A stretch of 22,713 nucleotides of DNA, taken from assembly GCA_964533785.1 (NCBI GenBank), contig CAZHNG010000076.1:1-22713 (forward strand), read 5' to 3'. Of this stretch, positions 15,610-22,637 are shown in pieces (position 1 is the first letter of the stretch; the number at the start of each line of letters is the position of its first letter). The translations under genes and the position numbers were made by a program. The DNA comes from JANQRV01 sp964533785. GTDB lineage: Bacteria > Bacteroidota > Bacteroidia > Chitinophagales > Saprospiraceae. Below the pieces are notes generated by a model. The model worked only from the letters and a program-made list of their open reading frames with translations. It was not told the origin of the DNA and did not search any database.

Positions 15610-15673
15610 CTAATACACTAATATCGACCGCTCAGGACATATATCATTGTTTGATTTAATTTTGTTAGAAAAA

Positions 15674-15830
15674 TTAGACTTTTGACGCTAGACACTAGAC
15701 GCTAGATTTTAGACAACAAACCGCTGATACTCAATGGATATCAATTTTTCAGAATAAATAAAATTTCCGTTGATTGTCAATTAGTTAGAATTTTTAGTCT
15801 AACTTCTAGAGTCTAGCGTCAAAAGTCTAG
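15674..15830. mobile_element. MITE-like element with 19-bp terminal inverted repeats
   Basis: The left arm, TAGACTTTTGACGCTAGAC (15675-15693), is the exact reverse complement of GTCTAGCGTCAAAAGTCTA (15811-15829). Pairing continues imperfectly inward (CTAGA 15695-15699 with TCTAG 15805-15809, then TAGA/TCTA). Both arms show a 7-nt period (GACGCTA, GACACTA, GACGCTA, GATTTTA on the left). TAGAAAAA occurs directly on each side (15666-15673 and 15831-15838), as an 8-bp target-site duplication would. The interior has no coding frame, so any transposase would have to act in trans. Confidence 0.72.
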
Positions 15831-16021
15831 TAGAAAAAGCCCTATGCGGATTGATTGACGAGTTTTCCAATAATTCTAAGTGGTTGATTACCAATATTTA
15901 CGATCAATTTGATTATGGTAGATGGTTACGTATGAAAATTACCAATAGCATCCATACGCCGTACGACCGATTTATAAGATTTAAAGTATTAAAAATTGGG
16001 GACGTTGATGGATCGTTTTGA
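15831..16021 (+). pseudogene. Possible gene remnant interrupted by the element at 15674-15830
   Basis: A plus-strand frame is open from 15803 to TGA 16019-16021, with peptide text such as LIDEFSNNSKWLITNIYDQF that looks protein-like, but no plausible start codon. If the element and one TAGAAAAA copy are removed, the frame joins a short open stretch from 15614 (after a TAA at 15611-15613), giving about 80 codons without a stop. No family recognised; it could be chance. Confidence 0.25.
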
Positions 16022-16034
16022 TCTCGTGGTTGAA

Positions 16035-16081
16035 ATCAAGACACCATATCACTTTTATCATTTATGATACGGTCCCTTGAT
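16035..16081 (-). repeat. Hairpin just downstream of the DUF1501 gene
   Basis: ATCAAG (16035-16040) pairs with CTTGAT (16076-16081); inside, ACCATATC (16043-16050) pairs with GATACGGT at one mismatch (16066-16073). An alternative inner palindrome, TATCAT-TT-ATGATA, spans 16056-16069. No T tract is present on the minus strand, so it is a possible 3' stabiliser or weak terminator. Confidence 0.5.
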
Positions 16082-16090
16082 GGTGATTTT

Positions 16091-17701
16091 CTACCGCACC
16101 ATTACCTTCCGGCTTACCCGTTGATCGCCGGCCTGGATCGTGTAAACGTATATACCTTTGGCCATTCCCTGATTGGAGAATAGTACCTGGTGCTGCCCGT
16201 TCAACTGAGCCCCTCTAAACAAGGTCAGCACCTTTTGCCCCATTACATTGTGAATGTCGATGCTCACCATTTGAGCTTGCGGTAAAGTGTATTCGATAAG
16301 AATGCCATCAGTTTGATAAATAGCTCGGTGCCGCAGATCATTGCGTAAGGCATCGACCGAGGTGATGGTATTGCAGGTCAATCCCAGATCAGCTAAACGG
16401 TCGTAGTTGCCACCTAATACGCTATCAACCGTTTCTGTATCAACGCAGAGCCAGTCTTCTAATACGGTAGCGTAAACCTGTCTGAAATCCACATCGAATT
16501 TAAGGTTGCCTACTTCGTCAACGTCTTGCAAATCCGGTAACTCCCCTACAAAGCCATTGCCGTTCAAACCTTCACCGAAAAGAAGCATAGGGGCGGCGGC
16601 TCCGTGGTCGGTTCCGCCCGAAGCGTTTTGTTCGATCCTACGGCCAAACTCAGAATAGCTCATGCTGATCACGTTTTTGTCCCATCCGGCATCAGCCAGG
16701 TCCTGGTAGAATTGACTTATCGCATCAGCCAAAGTCATCATTAAATAAGGGTGAATCTCATTCTGGCGTGCGTGCGTGTCGAAACCATCGAGGGTGACCA
16801 TGTACAATTTCGTACCAAGGTTGCCCTTGATCAGGCGGGCAACTATCGAAAGTTGCTGGCTCAGCGGATTGGCGGTATATTCAATTGCATTTGCACCGTT
16901 GGCGTAGGCATCGCCGATGATTTCCGCATATTTGAAAGTGCTGTTAGCGGTAATGCGGGCGTAACGCAATTGATCACCATAATAACAATCCGGTATATCC
17001 GTAGTGCTGTAAAACTCTCCATTTTGTGCGATCTCAACGAGGCGTTGCGGATCGTTAACTACTACGCTCATATTGGTCATTTCACTGTTGTTGAACAGGA
17101 GGTTGCCCGATCCTCCGATCTGAACCGCAGGAGGCTGTGCCGGAGGGTTTTCTAGGAAGTCCGGATAACGACCTTCGAGGAACCGGCCTAACCAACCGGA
17201 GGCTAAAATTTCTTCCGAATCATTGGCCGCCGCCCAAATATCCGAACTGCGGAAATGAGATAAATTCTGTTCTTCGTATCCTACGTTGTGTACTATTTTC
17301 ATTTTACCTTCCTGCCACATGGGGTTCAAGGCATTCATCGTTTCGGGGATCCCGACTTCCATGCTAAGATTGAGTACCTGACCTTCAGGAATAGCGATGG
17401 TAGGCCGGTTGTTTCTGTAATTGTCATAATCAAAAAGAGGGATAACGGTATTTAGGCCGTCATTTCCGCCTTTAAGCCGGATCAAAACGAGAATCCGGTC
17501 ATTGTTATTATTGGCCAGGGCACGACTCAGCGGATTGTGGGGCATTGCCATGAGGGGTACTTTATTGAGTAACATGGACATGCCGCCTGCCAGTCCCAAG
17601 TTACGCATAAAAGTGCGGCGGCTCCAGTTGCGATGATCTTTTTCGTGTGCTTCACCGTGTTCGAGAGCACTACCTATTCTATTTTTATGATGATTACACA
17701 T
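16091..17701 (-). CDS. DUF1501 family protein with Tat-like signal and T9SS C-terminal domain
   Basis: Exported protein of 536 residues of the alkaline-phosphatase/sulfatase-like superfamily; function unknown. A twin-arginine motif, SRRTFMRNLGLAGG (27-40), precedes a hydrophobic stretch, suggesting Tat export in a folded, possibly metal-loaded state. The core shows DUF1501 hallmarks: LVLIRLKGGNDGLNTVIP (about 71-88), SHFRSSDIW, LDGFDTHARQ, SYSEFGRR and GTDHGAAAPMLLFG. The last 75 residues or so (SIDIHNVMGQKVLTLFRG, then KGIYVYTIQAGDQ and SRKVMVR) form a type A T9SS sorting domain. The start ATG is 19 bp after the DUF1800 stop, so both are in one transcript. Confidence 0.93.
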   Translation of the reverse strand: MCNHHKNRIGSALEHGEAHEKDHRNWSRRTFMRNLGLAGGMSMLLNKVPLMAMPHNPLSRALANNNNDRILVLIRLKGGNDGLNTVIPLFDYDNYRNNRPTIAIPEGQVLNLSMEVGIPETMNALNPMWQEGKMKIVHNVGYEEQNLSHFRSSDIWAAANDSEEILASGWLGRFLEGRYPDFLENPPAQPPAVQIGGSGNLLFNNSEMTNMSVVVNDPQRLVEIAQNGEFYSTTDIPDCYYGDQLRYARITANSTFKYAEIIGDAYANGANAIEYTANPLSQQLSIVARLIKGNLGTKLYMVTLDGFDTHARQNEIHPYLMMTLADAISQFYQDLADAGWDKNVISMSYSEFGRRIEQNASGGTDHGAAAPMLLFGEGLNGNGFVGELPDLQDVDEVGNLKFDVDFRQVYATVLEDWLCVDTETVDSVLGGNYDRLADLGLTCNTITSVDALRNDLRHRAIYQTDGILIEYTLPQAQMVSIDIHNVMGQKVLTLFRGAQLNGQHQVLFSNQGMAKGIYVYTIQAGDQRVSRKVMVR

Positions 17702-17720
17702 GATATTCGGTTTTTAATTT

Positions 17721-19166
17721 TTATTGAAGTTGAAATTCCGGATAACGGGAAAGATGCCGTAACAACAAAGCGACTTGAACGGGAGCGGTTTCCCAGTCCA
17801 GGTTCCAAAGGTTTTCGTCAAAATAGTTTTGCGGAACTTCAAATTTGAAGGCATCCGTTGCGCTTTCGTAAAATTCCGGGGCGCTGAGCCCATTAGGAAT
17901 GAAGTAATCGGCGATTGTCTGTGTTACAATAGCAGGATCAGTAGAATTGTCACTGAGTGCTTTTGCGAGATTGACCAGGGTTTGGGGATGATTTTCGTAG
18001 AGGGCAAACAGGTAAAAATCGAAGGTTTCCCACCGCGTGGTCAGGGTGTTGCCATCGATCCAGCTACGGTTACCGGGCCAGCCGGCCACATCCGGCGGAC
18101 TGAAAAGCTGTTGGCCTAATAAAGCCGTAAAGAATCCTATAGGCTCGATAATCTCTCGGTTGTAGGGCAGTTCTCCGTCGTTAATAAACGTCAGGTAATA
18201 TTCAAATGGACTTTTGAATTGGGTGCCGATTATCGCATCGTCAAAGAAATGCTCACTTTTTAAAAGTTGTCGAAGGACCGGGGCAATTTCAAAATCATTC
18301 TCCTTAAATGTTTGGGCTAAACCATCGACAATAGCTTCATCAACCTGCGGATGTACGAAATGGCGGTATAGTTTTGTGCAAATGTAAGTAGCTATTTCAT
18401 CCCCTCGTTGTTCAAAAAGGAGGTTGTGAACGTCCTCATAGTCCCAATTACCGGTTTGGCCAAATATTGTTTTTTCGCCGTTGTCGTGAAGAAAACCGGC
18501 GTATTCTATGGGAGCACAAAGGGAAGAAAACCCATTCCATCCGGTAAGTGCGCGAGCTGTTTCTTCAATGTCAGTTTGTGTATAACCATTATCTCTCCCT
18601 AGTGTGAAAAGTTCGTAAAGTTCTCGGGCATAATTCTCATTAGGGTCGAGGCGGGTATTTTGCACCCCGTTCAGGTATACCAGCATAGCTGGTGTTTTTC
18701 CGATTTCGATTAGAAAGGATTTGAAATTTCCCAGCGCAAATTGCTGTAATAATCGATGATACTGGTACATCCAGGAAGGGCACAAATAAGATTCTACCTG
18801 CGTAACAAAATGATTATGCCAGAAAAGGGCCATTTTTTCTCTGAATCCATGTTGAATCATATCATTTATCCACTGGATGGCCCAATCGATTCGTTCCTGG
18901 TTAGCTTCTGTATTGAAGTCGGAATATTCACTTTGGGTTTTGTTGGCCCAATCTGGGGGTGGCGGCAATGGAAGAGCGATCGCTTCGTCAATCATTTGAT
19001 CCACTATCTGATCGGGGCTTGAGGTCAATGCTTCTTCTGTTCTCTGTAAGGAAGCGCCAAACCCTATTCGCCGGAAAAGATGGGAGGCACGTTGCCGGTT
19101 CCATGGCTTTTCCACTCTGGGCTCATAAACGGCTAGAGTACCCGTTGCGCAATTGTTTACGATCAT
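17721..19166 (-). CDS. DUF1800 family protein
   Basis: Protein of 481 residues. The N-terminal RASHLFRRIGFGAS (26-39) is the usual family start. Other hallmarks are KMALFWHNHFVTQ (about 110-122), LNGVQNTRLDPNENYARELYELFTLG (about 165-190), ETARALTGWNGF and FSPPDVAGWPGNRSWID (about 367-384). No signal peptide or T9SS tail is visible, which is odd for a partner of an exported DUF1501 protein; it may be cytoplasmic or moved along with DUF1501. The pairing DUF1800 then DUF1501 is widely conserved in Bacteroidota and Planctomycetes, but the biochemical activity is not established. It is the first gene of the two-gene operon. Confidence 0.93.
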   Translation of the reverse strand: MIVNNCATGTLAVYEPRVEKPWNRQRASHLFRRIGFGASLQRTEEALTSSPDQIVDQMIDEAIALPLPPPPDWANKTQSEYSDFNTEANQERIDWAIQWINDMIQHGFREKMALFWHNHFVTQVESYLCPSWMYQYHRLLQQFALGNFKSFLIEIGKTPAMLVYLNGVQNTRLDPNENYARELYELFTLGRDNGYTQTDIEETARALTGWNGFSSLCAPIEYAGFLHDNGEKTIFGQTGNWDYEDVHNLLFEQRGDEIATYICTKLYRHFVHPQVDEAIVDGLAQTFKENDFEIAPVLRQLLKSEHFFDDAIIGTQFKSPFEYYLTFINDGELPYNREIIEPIGFFTALLGQQLFSPPDVAGWPGNRSWIDGNTLTTRWETFDFYLFALYENHPQTLVNLAKALSDNSTDPAIVTQTIADYFIPNGLSAPEFYESATDAFKFEVPQNYFDENLWNLDWETAPVQVALLLRHLSRYPEFQLQ

Positions 19167-19278
19167 TAGATAAAGGTTTTGGTGAGAAAATTAATTTGAT
19201 TTTTTTCAAATGGTCTAGTGGGAATCAAGTCTAAGATGTTATCCTTTGACTAGAGAATATTGAGTAAGTTTAATTCTG

Positions 19279-19309
19279 ATGTTCATAATTTTATAAGGAG
19301 TGTGAACAT
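19279..19309. promoter_or_regulatory. Inverted repeat upstream of acpP, candidate operator
   Basis: ATGTTCA (19279-19285) pairs with TGAACAT (19303-19309) across a 17-nt spacer. It lies between the divergent DUF1800 and acpP genes, upstream of the acpP promoter candidate. The long spacer makes a protein-binding site uncertain. Confidence 0.35.
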
Positions 19310-19356
19310 TGCTTTTCCTGGCCCTTACTACTCTTAACGCAAAAAATGAAGAAAAA

Positions 19357-19388
19357 CTTGGTAAAGAGGCGGGTTATATTTTATTTTG
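19357..19388 (+). promoter_or_regulatory. Probable acpP promoter
   Basis: TTATTTTG (19381-19388) is one base off the TAnnTTTG -7 box, and CTTG (19357-19360) lies 20 nt upstream as a weak -33 box. The bases after it (CAGG) match those after the L31 -7 box. The start codon is 38 nt further on. Confidence 0.5.
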
Positions 19389-19426
19389 CAGGGTCATCGA
19401 TCAATCTAATTAAATGTGAATTTATT

Positions 19427-19663
19427 ATGACAATTGCAGAAAAAGTAAGTAAAATTATTGTAGATAAGCTGGGTGTAGATGAATCGGAAGTAACAGCTGA
19501 AGCCAGCTTTACTAATGATTTAGGCGCGGACTCACTTGATACAGTTGAGCTTATTATGGAGTTTGAGAAAGAATTCGATATCTCTATTCCGGATGAACAA
19601 GCAGAAAATATTCAAACTGTTGGTCAAGCCATTCAGTACCTGGAAGAGCAAGTAAGCGCATAA
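19427..19663 (+). CDS. acpP: Acyl carrier protein
   Basis: Carries growing acyl chains of type II fatty acid synthesis on a phosphopantetheine arm. The ATG at 19427 gives 78 residues beginning MTIAEKVSKI, the standard length and start; the frame opens earlier at 19346, but the first 27 residues are not ACP-like and cover the promoter. The attachment site is Ser36 in DLGADSLDTVELIMEFE, unchanged from the family. The protein is strongly acidic, as expected. It is followed by fabF after a 171-bp structured spacer, the usual Bacteroidota acpP-fabF-rnc order. Confidence 0.98.
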   Translation: MTIAEKVSKIIVDKLGVDESEVTAEASFTNDLGADSLDTVELIMEFEKEFDISIPDEQAENIQTVGQAIQYLEEQVSA

Positions 19664-19684
19664 ACCACAATTGGTTTTACTACC

Positions 19685-19774
19685 TGCATCTTGTAGAATG
19701 ACCTTCAAAAGATGCATTTGTTTGAAAAGTAGAAGCAGTCTGTAAAGATGCTTCTACTTTTAAGATTTACAGAC
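19685..19774 (+). promoter_or_regulatory. Structured acpP-fabF spacer with competing hairpins
   Basis: TGCATCTT (19685-19692) pairs with AAGATGCA (19709-19716). AAAAGTAGAAGCA (19725-19737) pairs perfectly with TGCTTCTACTTTT (19749-19761), a 13-bp stem ending in T residues that could work as a terminator or attenuator. GTCTGTAAA in its loop (19738-19746) is the exact complement of TTTACAGAC (19766-19774). The last two pairings cannot coexist easily, because only 4 nt (19762-19765) would have to span the 13-bp stem. Confidence 0.65.
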
Positions 19775-19834
19775 ACCAATCCTGCACATGAATTAAAGGG
19801 AGCTATCTGTTAAGCATCAGTCAAATTAGTTTGT

Positions 19835-21082
19835 ATGAGAAGAGTTGTAATAACAGGGATGGGAGCTGTTACTCCTATAGGTAATAATTTGTCCGCATAT
19901 CTTTCTGGTTTACAGCAAGGGGAAAGCGGGGCAAAACTGATCACTCGTTTTGACACCACTAACTTTAAAACAAAATTTGCTTGTGAGGTTGCCGATTTGA
20001 ATCCGGAAGATCATATTGATCGCAAGGCTTTACGAAAAATGGACAATTTTGCCATTTTCGGTATGATCGCTGCCGATGAAGCTATTGAACACGCTGGATT
20101 AGTCGTCGATCAATTGGATCTAGATCGTATTGGTGTTATTTGGGGAGGAGGGATCGGTGGTTTACGCACCCTGGAAAAAGAAATTGAAGACTTTGCTTTA
20201 GGGAATGGAATACCTCGTTACAATCCCTTTTTAATTCCGAAAATGATCATTGATACGGTTCCGGGGCAAATTTCTATCAAATATGGTTTTAGGGGTGTCA
20301 ATTACAGTACTGTTTCCGCTTGTGCTTCTTCTTCTGATGCCATTTCCAATGCATTTGATTATGTACGCTTTGGGCGTAATGATATTGTGATCACCGGCGG
20401 GTCGGAAGCCGCCGTTACTAAGGTAGGTATTGGTGGATTTAACTCCATGAAAGCTTTATCAACCCGAAATGATGATTATAAGACCGCTTCCAGGCCGTAT
20501 GATAAAGACCGCGATGGTTTTGTACTAGGGGAAGGCGGAGCAACTTTAGTGCTAGAAGACCTGGAGCATGCCAAAAAAAGAGGCGCCACCATCTATGCTG
20601 AGATTATAGGGGCTGCTGCCAATTCAGATGCTTATCATATCACGGCCCCTCATCCTGAAGGAAGAAGCGTGAAAAAAGTAATGGAAATGGCATTGGCGGA
20701 TGCAGGCGTCACTATTGAAGATGTAGATTACATCAATACCCATGGAACTTCAACACCGCTAGGTGATATTGCTGAGATCTTGGCTATTCAAAAAGTATTT
20801 AAAACCGAAGCTTACAAGGTTAACATCAGTTCAACCAAATCGATGACTGGCCATTTATTGGGAGGTGCCGGGGCGGTAGAAGCAGTAGCAAGTATTCTAG
20901 CCATTCAGCACAATTTCGTTCCACCTACGATCAACCATTTTGTTGATGATCCTGAGATAGATAATAAGTTAAATCTTACTTTTAACGAAGCCCAAGAGCG
21001 AAAAGTCCGTATAGCACTAAGCAACACTTTTGGATTCGGGGGGCATAATTCTTCCCTGGTCTTCAAAAAGTTCGAGGACTAA
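19835..21082 (+). CDS. fabF: 3-oxoacyl-ACP synthase II (KAS II)
   Basis: Condenses malonyl-ACP with acyl-ACP to elongate fatty acids and controls the C16 to C18 (and unsaturated) step; cytoplasmic homodimer. The protein has 415 residues, typical for FabF. The catalytic Cys163 lies in STVSACASSSDAI, with His303 in NTHGTSTPLGD and His340 in TKSMTGHLLGGAGA; Lys335 is also present. NTFGFGGHNSS (397-407) closes the active site. The N-terminus MRRVVITGMGAVTPIGN is standard. Its substrate carrier AcpP is encoded directly upstream. Expression may be uncoupled from acpP by the hairpins in the spacer. No anomalies were seen. Confidence 0.98.
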   Translation: MRRVVITGMGAVTPIGNNLSAYLSGLQQGESGAKLITRFDTTNFKTKFACEVADLNPEDHIDRKALRKMDNFAIFGMIAADEAIEHAGLVVDQLDLDRIGVIWGGGIGGLRTLEKEIEDFALGNGIPRYNPFLIPKMIIDTVPGQISIKYGFRGVNYSTVSACASSSDAISNAFDYVRFGRNDIVITGGSEAAVTKVGIGGFNSMKALSTRNDDYKTASRPYDKDRDGFVLGEGGATLVLEDLEHAKKRGATIYAEIIGAAANSDAYHITAPHPEGRSVKKVMEMALADAGVTIEDVDYINTHGTSTPLGDIAEILAIQKVFKTEAYKVNISSTKSMTGHLLGGAGAVEAVASILAIQHNFVPPTINHFVDDPEIDNKLNLTFNEAQERKVRIALSNTFGFGGHNSSLVFKKFED

Positions 21083-21084
21083 GA

Positions 21085-21193
21085 GCTTGTTTGGAATTTA
21101 CGATTTTGTACATTCGCCTGTTTATTAGATTATTACGATGTAATTGTCGTGTTGATTAATATAAGGCTTCACTGCCATAAATTCCAAAAGAGC
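21085..21193. repeat. Inverted repeat downstream of fabF
   Basis: TTTGGAATTTA (21090-21100) is the exact complement of TAAATTCCAAA (21178-21188). With two mismatches it extends to GCT/AGC (21085-21087 and 21191-21193). The arms are 77 bp apart, more like the ends of a small element than a terminator. Confidence 0.6.
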
Positions 21194-21696
21194 AATGCTG
21201 GTTTTTCCCGAAGATTGTTGTCGGGATTGAGCATTTTTGCATTATGAAAACATAAAGAATATTCGGAATGAATTAAAATCATCGCTTGTGTGCTCATAAT
21301 ATTGCTCAAGCCTGCCTGCTTTTGGTAGGAAATCAAAACATGCTCTAATGCAAGTTCAATTTATCATTCAAGGGTTTATATTTTAAAAAAATTCTTTTGT
21401 ATTTTGTCGCATATTGTATGGCGTAATGACGCCTGTTGGACTGATTGAAGTTTTTGTTGTTAGGGAAAGAAGTCATTTACTGTTATGACTTATAGAGTAA
21501 AATGATAATGAAAGAGCTCATCTCAGCTTTTTTAGATATCATTATTTTGTTGATGAAATGACTTAGGTAGTCTTATGGTAATGACAAAAGGATAATCACA
21601 CCCACTTTTCTTCCGGTACCAGTGGCTGTTATATACCGGAGGTCCATCACACACCAATTGATTCCAAAGTACTAAAGTTCATCCCGCAGTACTGTC

Positions 21697-21715
21697 CAGC
21701 CCCATACGGGCCCTA
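21697..21715. repeat. Second copy of the GC-rich repeat, opposite orientation
   Basis: CAGCCCCATACGGGCCCTA is the exact reverse complement of 14417-14435. Nearby bases also match: GCAGTAC lies just before it here (21687-21693), and GTACTGC lies on the corresponding side of the other copy (14455-14461). Confidence 0.8.
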
Positions 21716-21776
21716 TGTTGGAGGGATTTTATCTGGCGTCTTACTTTTAAATAATTTTATGGAATTAGAGGTAAAA

Positions 21777-21785
21777 TACGTTTTG
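21777..21785 (+). promoter_or_regulatory. Possible -7 box for rnc
   Basis: TACGTTTTG has one extra base relative to TAnnTTTG. It lies 25 nt before the predicted TTG start of rnc. No clear TTTG box lies at the expected distance upstream. Confidence 0.3.
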
Positions 21786-21810
21786 TTATCTCTATATAAA
21801 CTGAAAAAGA

Positions 21811-22551
21811 TTGCGCTTCTTATTCAGAATTTATAACTATTACTTTTCTAAAGATAAGACCTTAGTTCAAAGGTTAAAACCAATTATTGGTTTTACCCCT
21901 TATCGCATATCGATTTTCAAACTGGCGTTTTACCATAAATCCACCTCTACTTCGTCGGATAAGTCTTATGCCATTCAAAATAATGAACGGTTGGAATATT
22001 TAGGTGATGCGGTTTTAGGCACGATCGTCGCAGAATACCTTTTTAAAAAATACCCCAACAGCAATGAAGGCTTTTTAACTAAAATGCGTTCAAAGATAGT
22101 TAAACGACAATCCCTTAATCTCATTGGAGATAAAATGGGCCTGGATGTATTACTCAATGAATTTAACCAAACGAGAATAAGCCGTTCCATGTTGGGCAAC
22201 GCAGTGGAGGCACTAGTCGGAGCAGTATATCTCGAAAAAGGGTACGCCAAGACTCACCAGTTTGTGGTGAATAAAATATTGCGCAATTATGTGAACGTTC
22301 ATGAATTGGAAAGTTTTGACGACAATTACAAGAGCCAACTCCTTGAATGGTGCCAAAAAAACGGACGAACCATATCCTATAAATTGTTAGCACGCTATAA
22401 ATACGAAAAACGCGATCGGTTCAGGGTGGCGGTAATGATCAATAACCAACGCATGGCTACTGCCGATGATTTTAACAAAAAAAGTGCCGAACAAACTGCT
22501 TCCGAACGCGCCATGGTCGCCTTGGGAATCCTTAGTGAAGGAGATTATTGA
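21811..22551 (+). CDS. rnc: Ribonuclease III
   Basis: Double-stranded RNA endonuclease that processes rRNA precursors and structured mRNAs. The protein has 246 residues and starts at TTG (21811): a TGA lies two codons upstream (21802-21804) and no ATG occurs before residue 92. The RNase III domain spans about 15-160, with the signature NERLEYLGDAVLG (58-70). E59, D66 and E133 correspond to E. coli E38, D45 and the essential E117; the position of E. coli D114 is Asn130 (LGNAVEALVGAVYLE), a substitution I believe is common in this phylum. A dsRNA-binding domain covers about 171-242, with the usual KKSAEQTASERAM end. It is separated from fabF by an unusually long repeat-bearing gap. Confidence 0.95.
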   Translation: MRFLFRIYNYYFSKDKTLVQRLKPIIGFTPYRISIFKLAFYHKSTSTSSDKSYAIQNNERLEYLGDAVLGTIVAEYLFKKYPNSNEGFLTKMRSKIVKRQSLNLIGDKMGLDVLLNEFNQTRISRSMLGNAVEALVGAVYLEKGYAKTHQFVVNKILRNYVNVHELESFDDNYKSQLLEWCQKNGRTISYKLLARYKYEKRDRFRVAVMINNQRMATADDFNKKSAEQTASERAMVALGILSEGDY

Positions 22552-22561
22552 AATCAATTTA

Positions 22562-22622
22562 TTAGACTTTTGACATAATATTAATTTTCTCTGACCGACT
22601 CTAACATGTCAAAAGTCCAAAA
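22562..22622. repeat. Short inverted-repeat element after rnc
   Basis: GACTTTTGACAT (22565-22576) is the exact complement of ATGTCAAAAGTC (22606-22617), with a 29-nt interior. The outer bases (TTAGACTTTTGAC) equal the end of the element at 15674, and 22606-22622 is identical to 14800-14816 (ATGTCAAAAGTCCAAAA). It may also terminate rnc transcripts. Confidence 0.7.
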
Positions 22623-22637
22623 CTTTATATCAGTATT

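Larger units (their letters stand above)
15610..16090. other. 481-bp intergenic region with MITE-like element and possible gene remnant
   Basis: Holds the inverted-repeat element at 15674-15830, then about 190 bp with an open frame ending at TGA 16019-16021 that lacks a start codon, then a hairpin at 16035-16081 next to the DUF1501 stop. No intact gene is supported. Confidence 0.65.
21083..21810. other. 728-bp non-coding gap between fabF and rnc
   Basis: No gene is supported. It holds an imperfect 16-bp inverted repeat starting just after fabF (21085-21100 with 21178-21193), a hairpin (AATGCT 21194-21199 with AGCATT 21230-21235, enclosing TCCCGA/TCGGGA), small hairpins at 21420-21433 and 21470-21491, a hydrophobic 19-codon frame (21502-21561) and a copy of the GC-rich repeat (21697-21715). 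TACGTTTTG (21777-21785) is a near-consensus -7 box that could serve rnc. Confidence 0.7.

Noticed and set aside
16751..17155. 134-codon plus-strand frame inside the DUF1501 gene
   Set aside because: Antisense to conserved DUF1501 motifs; no independent evidence of coding.
17775..18119. 114-codon plus-strand frame inside the DUF1800 gene
   Set aside because: Antisense to conserved DUF1800 sequence; not protein-family-like.
19725..19774. True H-type pseudoknot in the acpP-fabF spacer
   Set aside because: The connecting loop across the 13-bp stem is only 4 nt, too short to span it; alternative exclusive hairpins are more realistic.
21426..21488. 20-codon frame starting MTPVGLIEVF as a leader peptide
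   Set aside because: No ribosome-binding signal, ends in a hairpin by chance-level overlap, and no downstream attenuated gene nearby.
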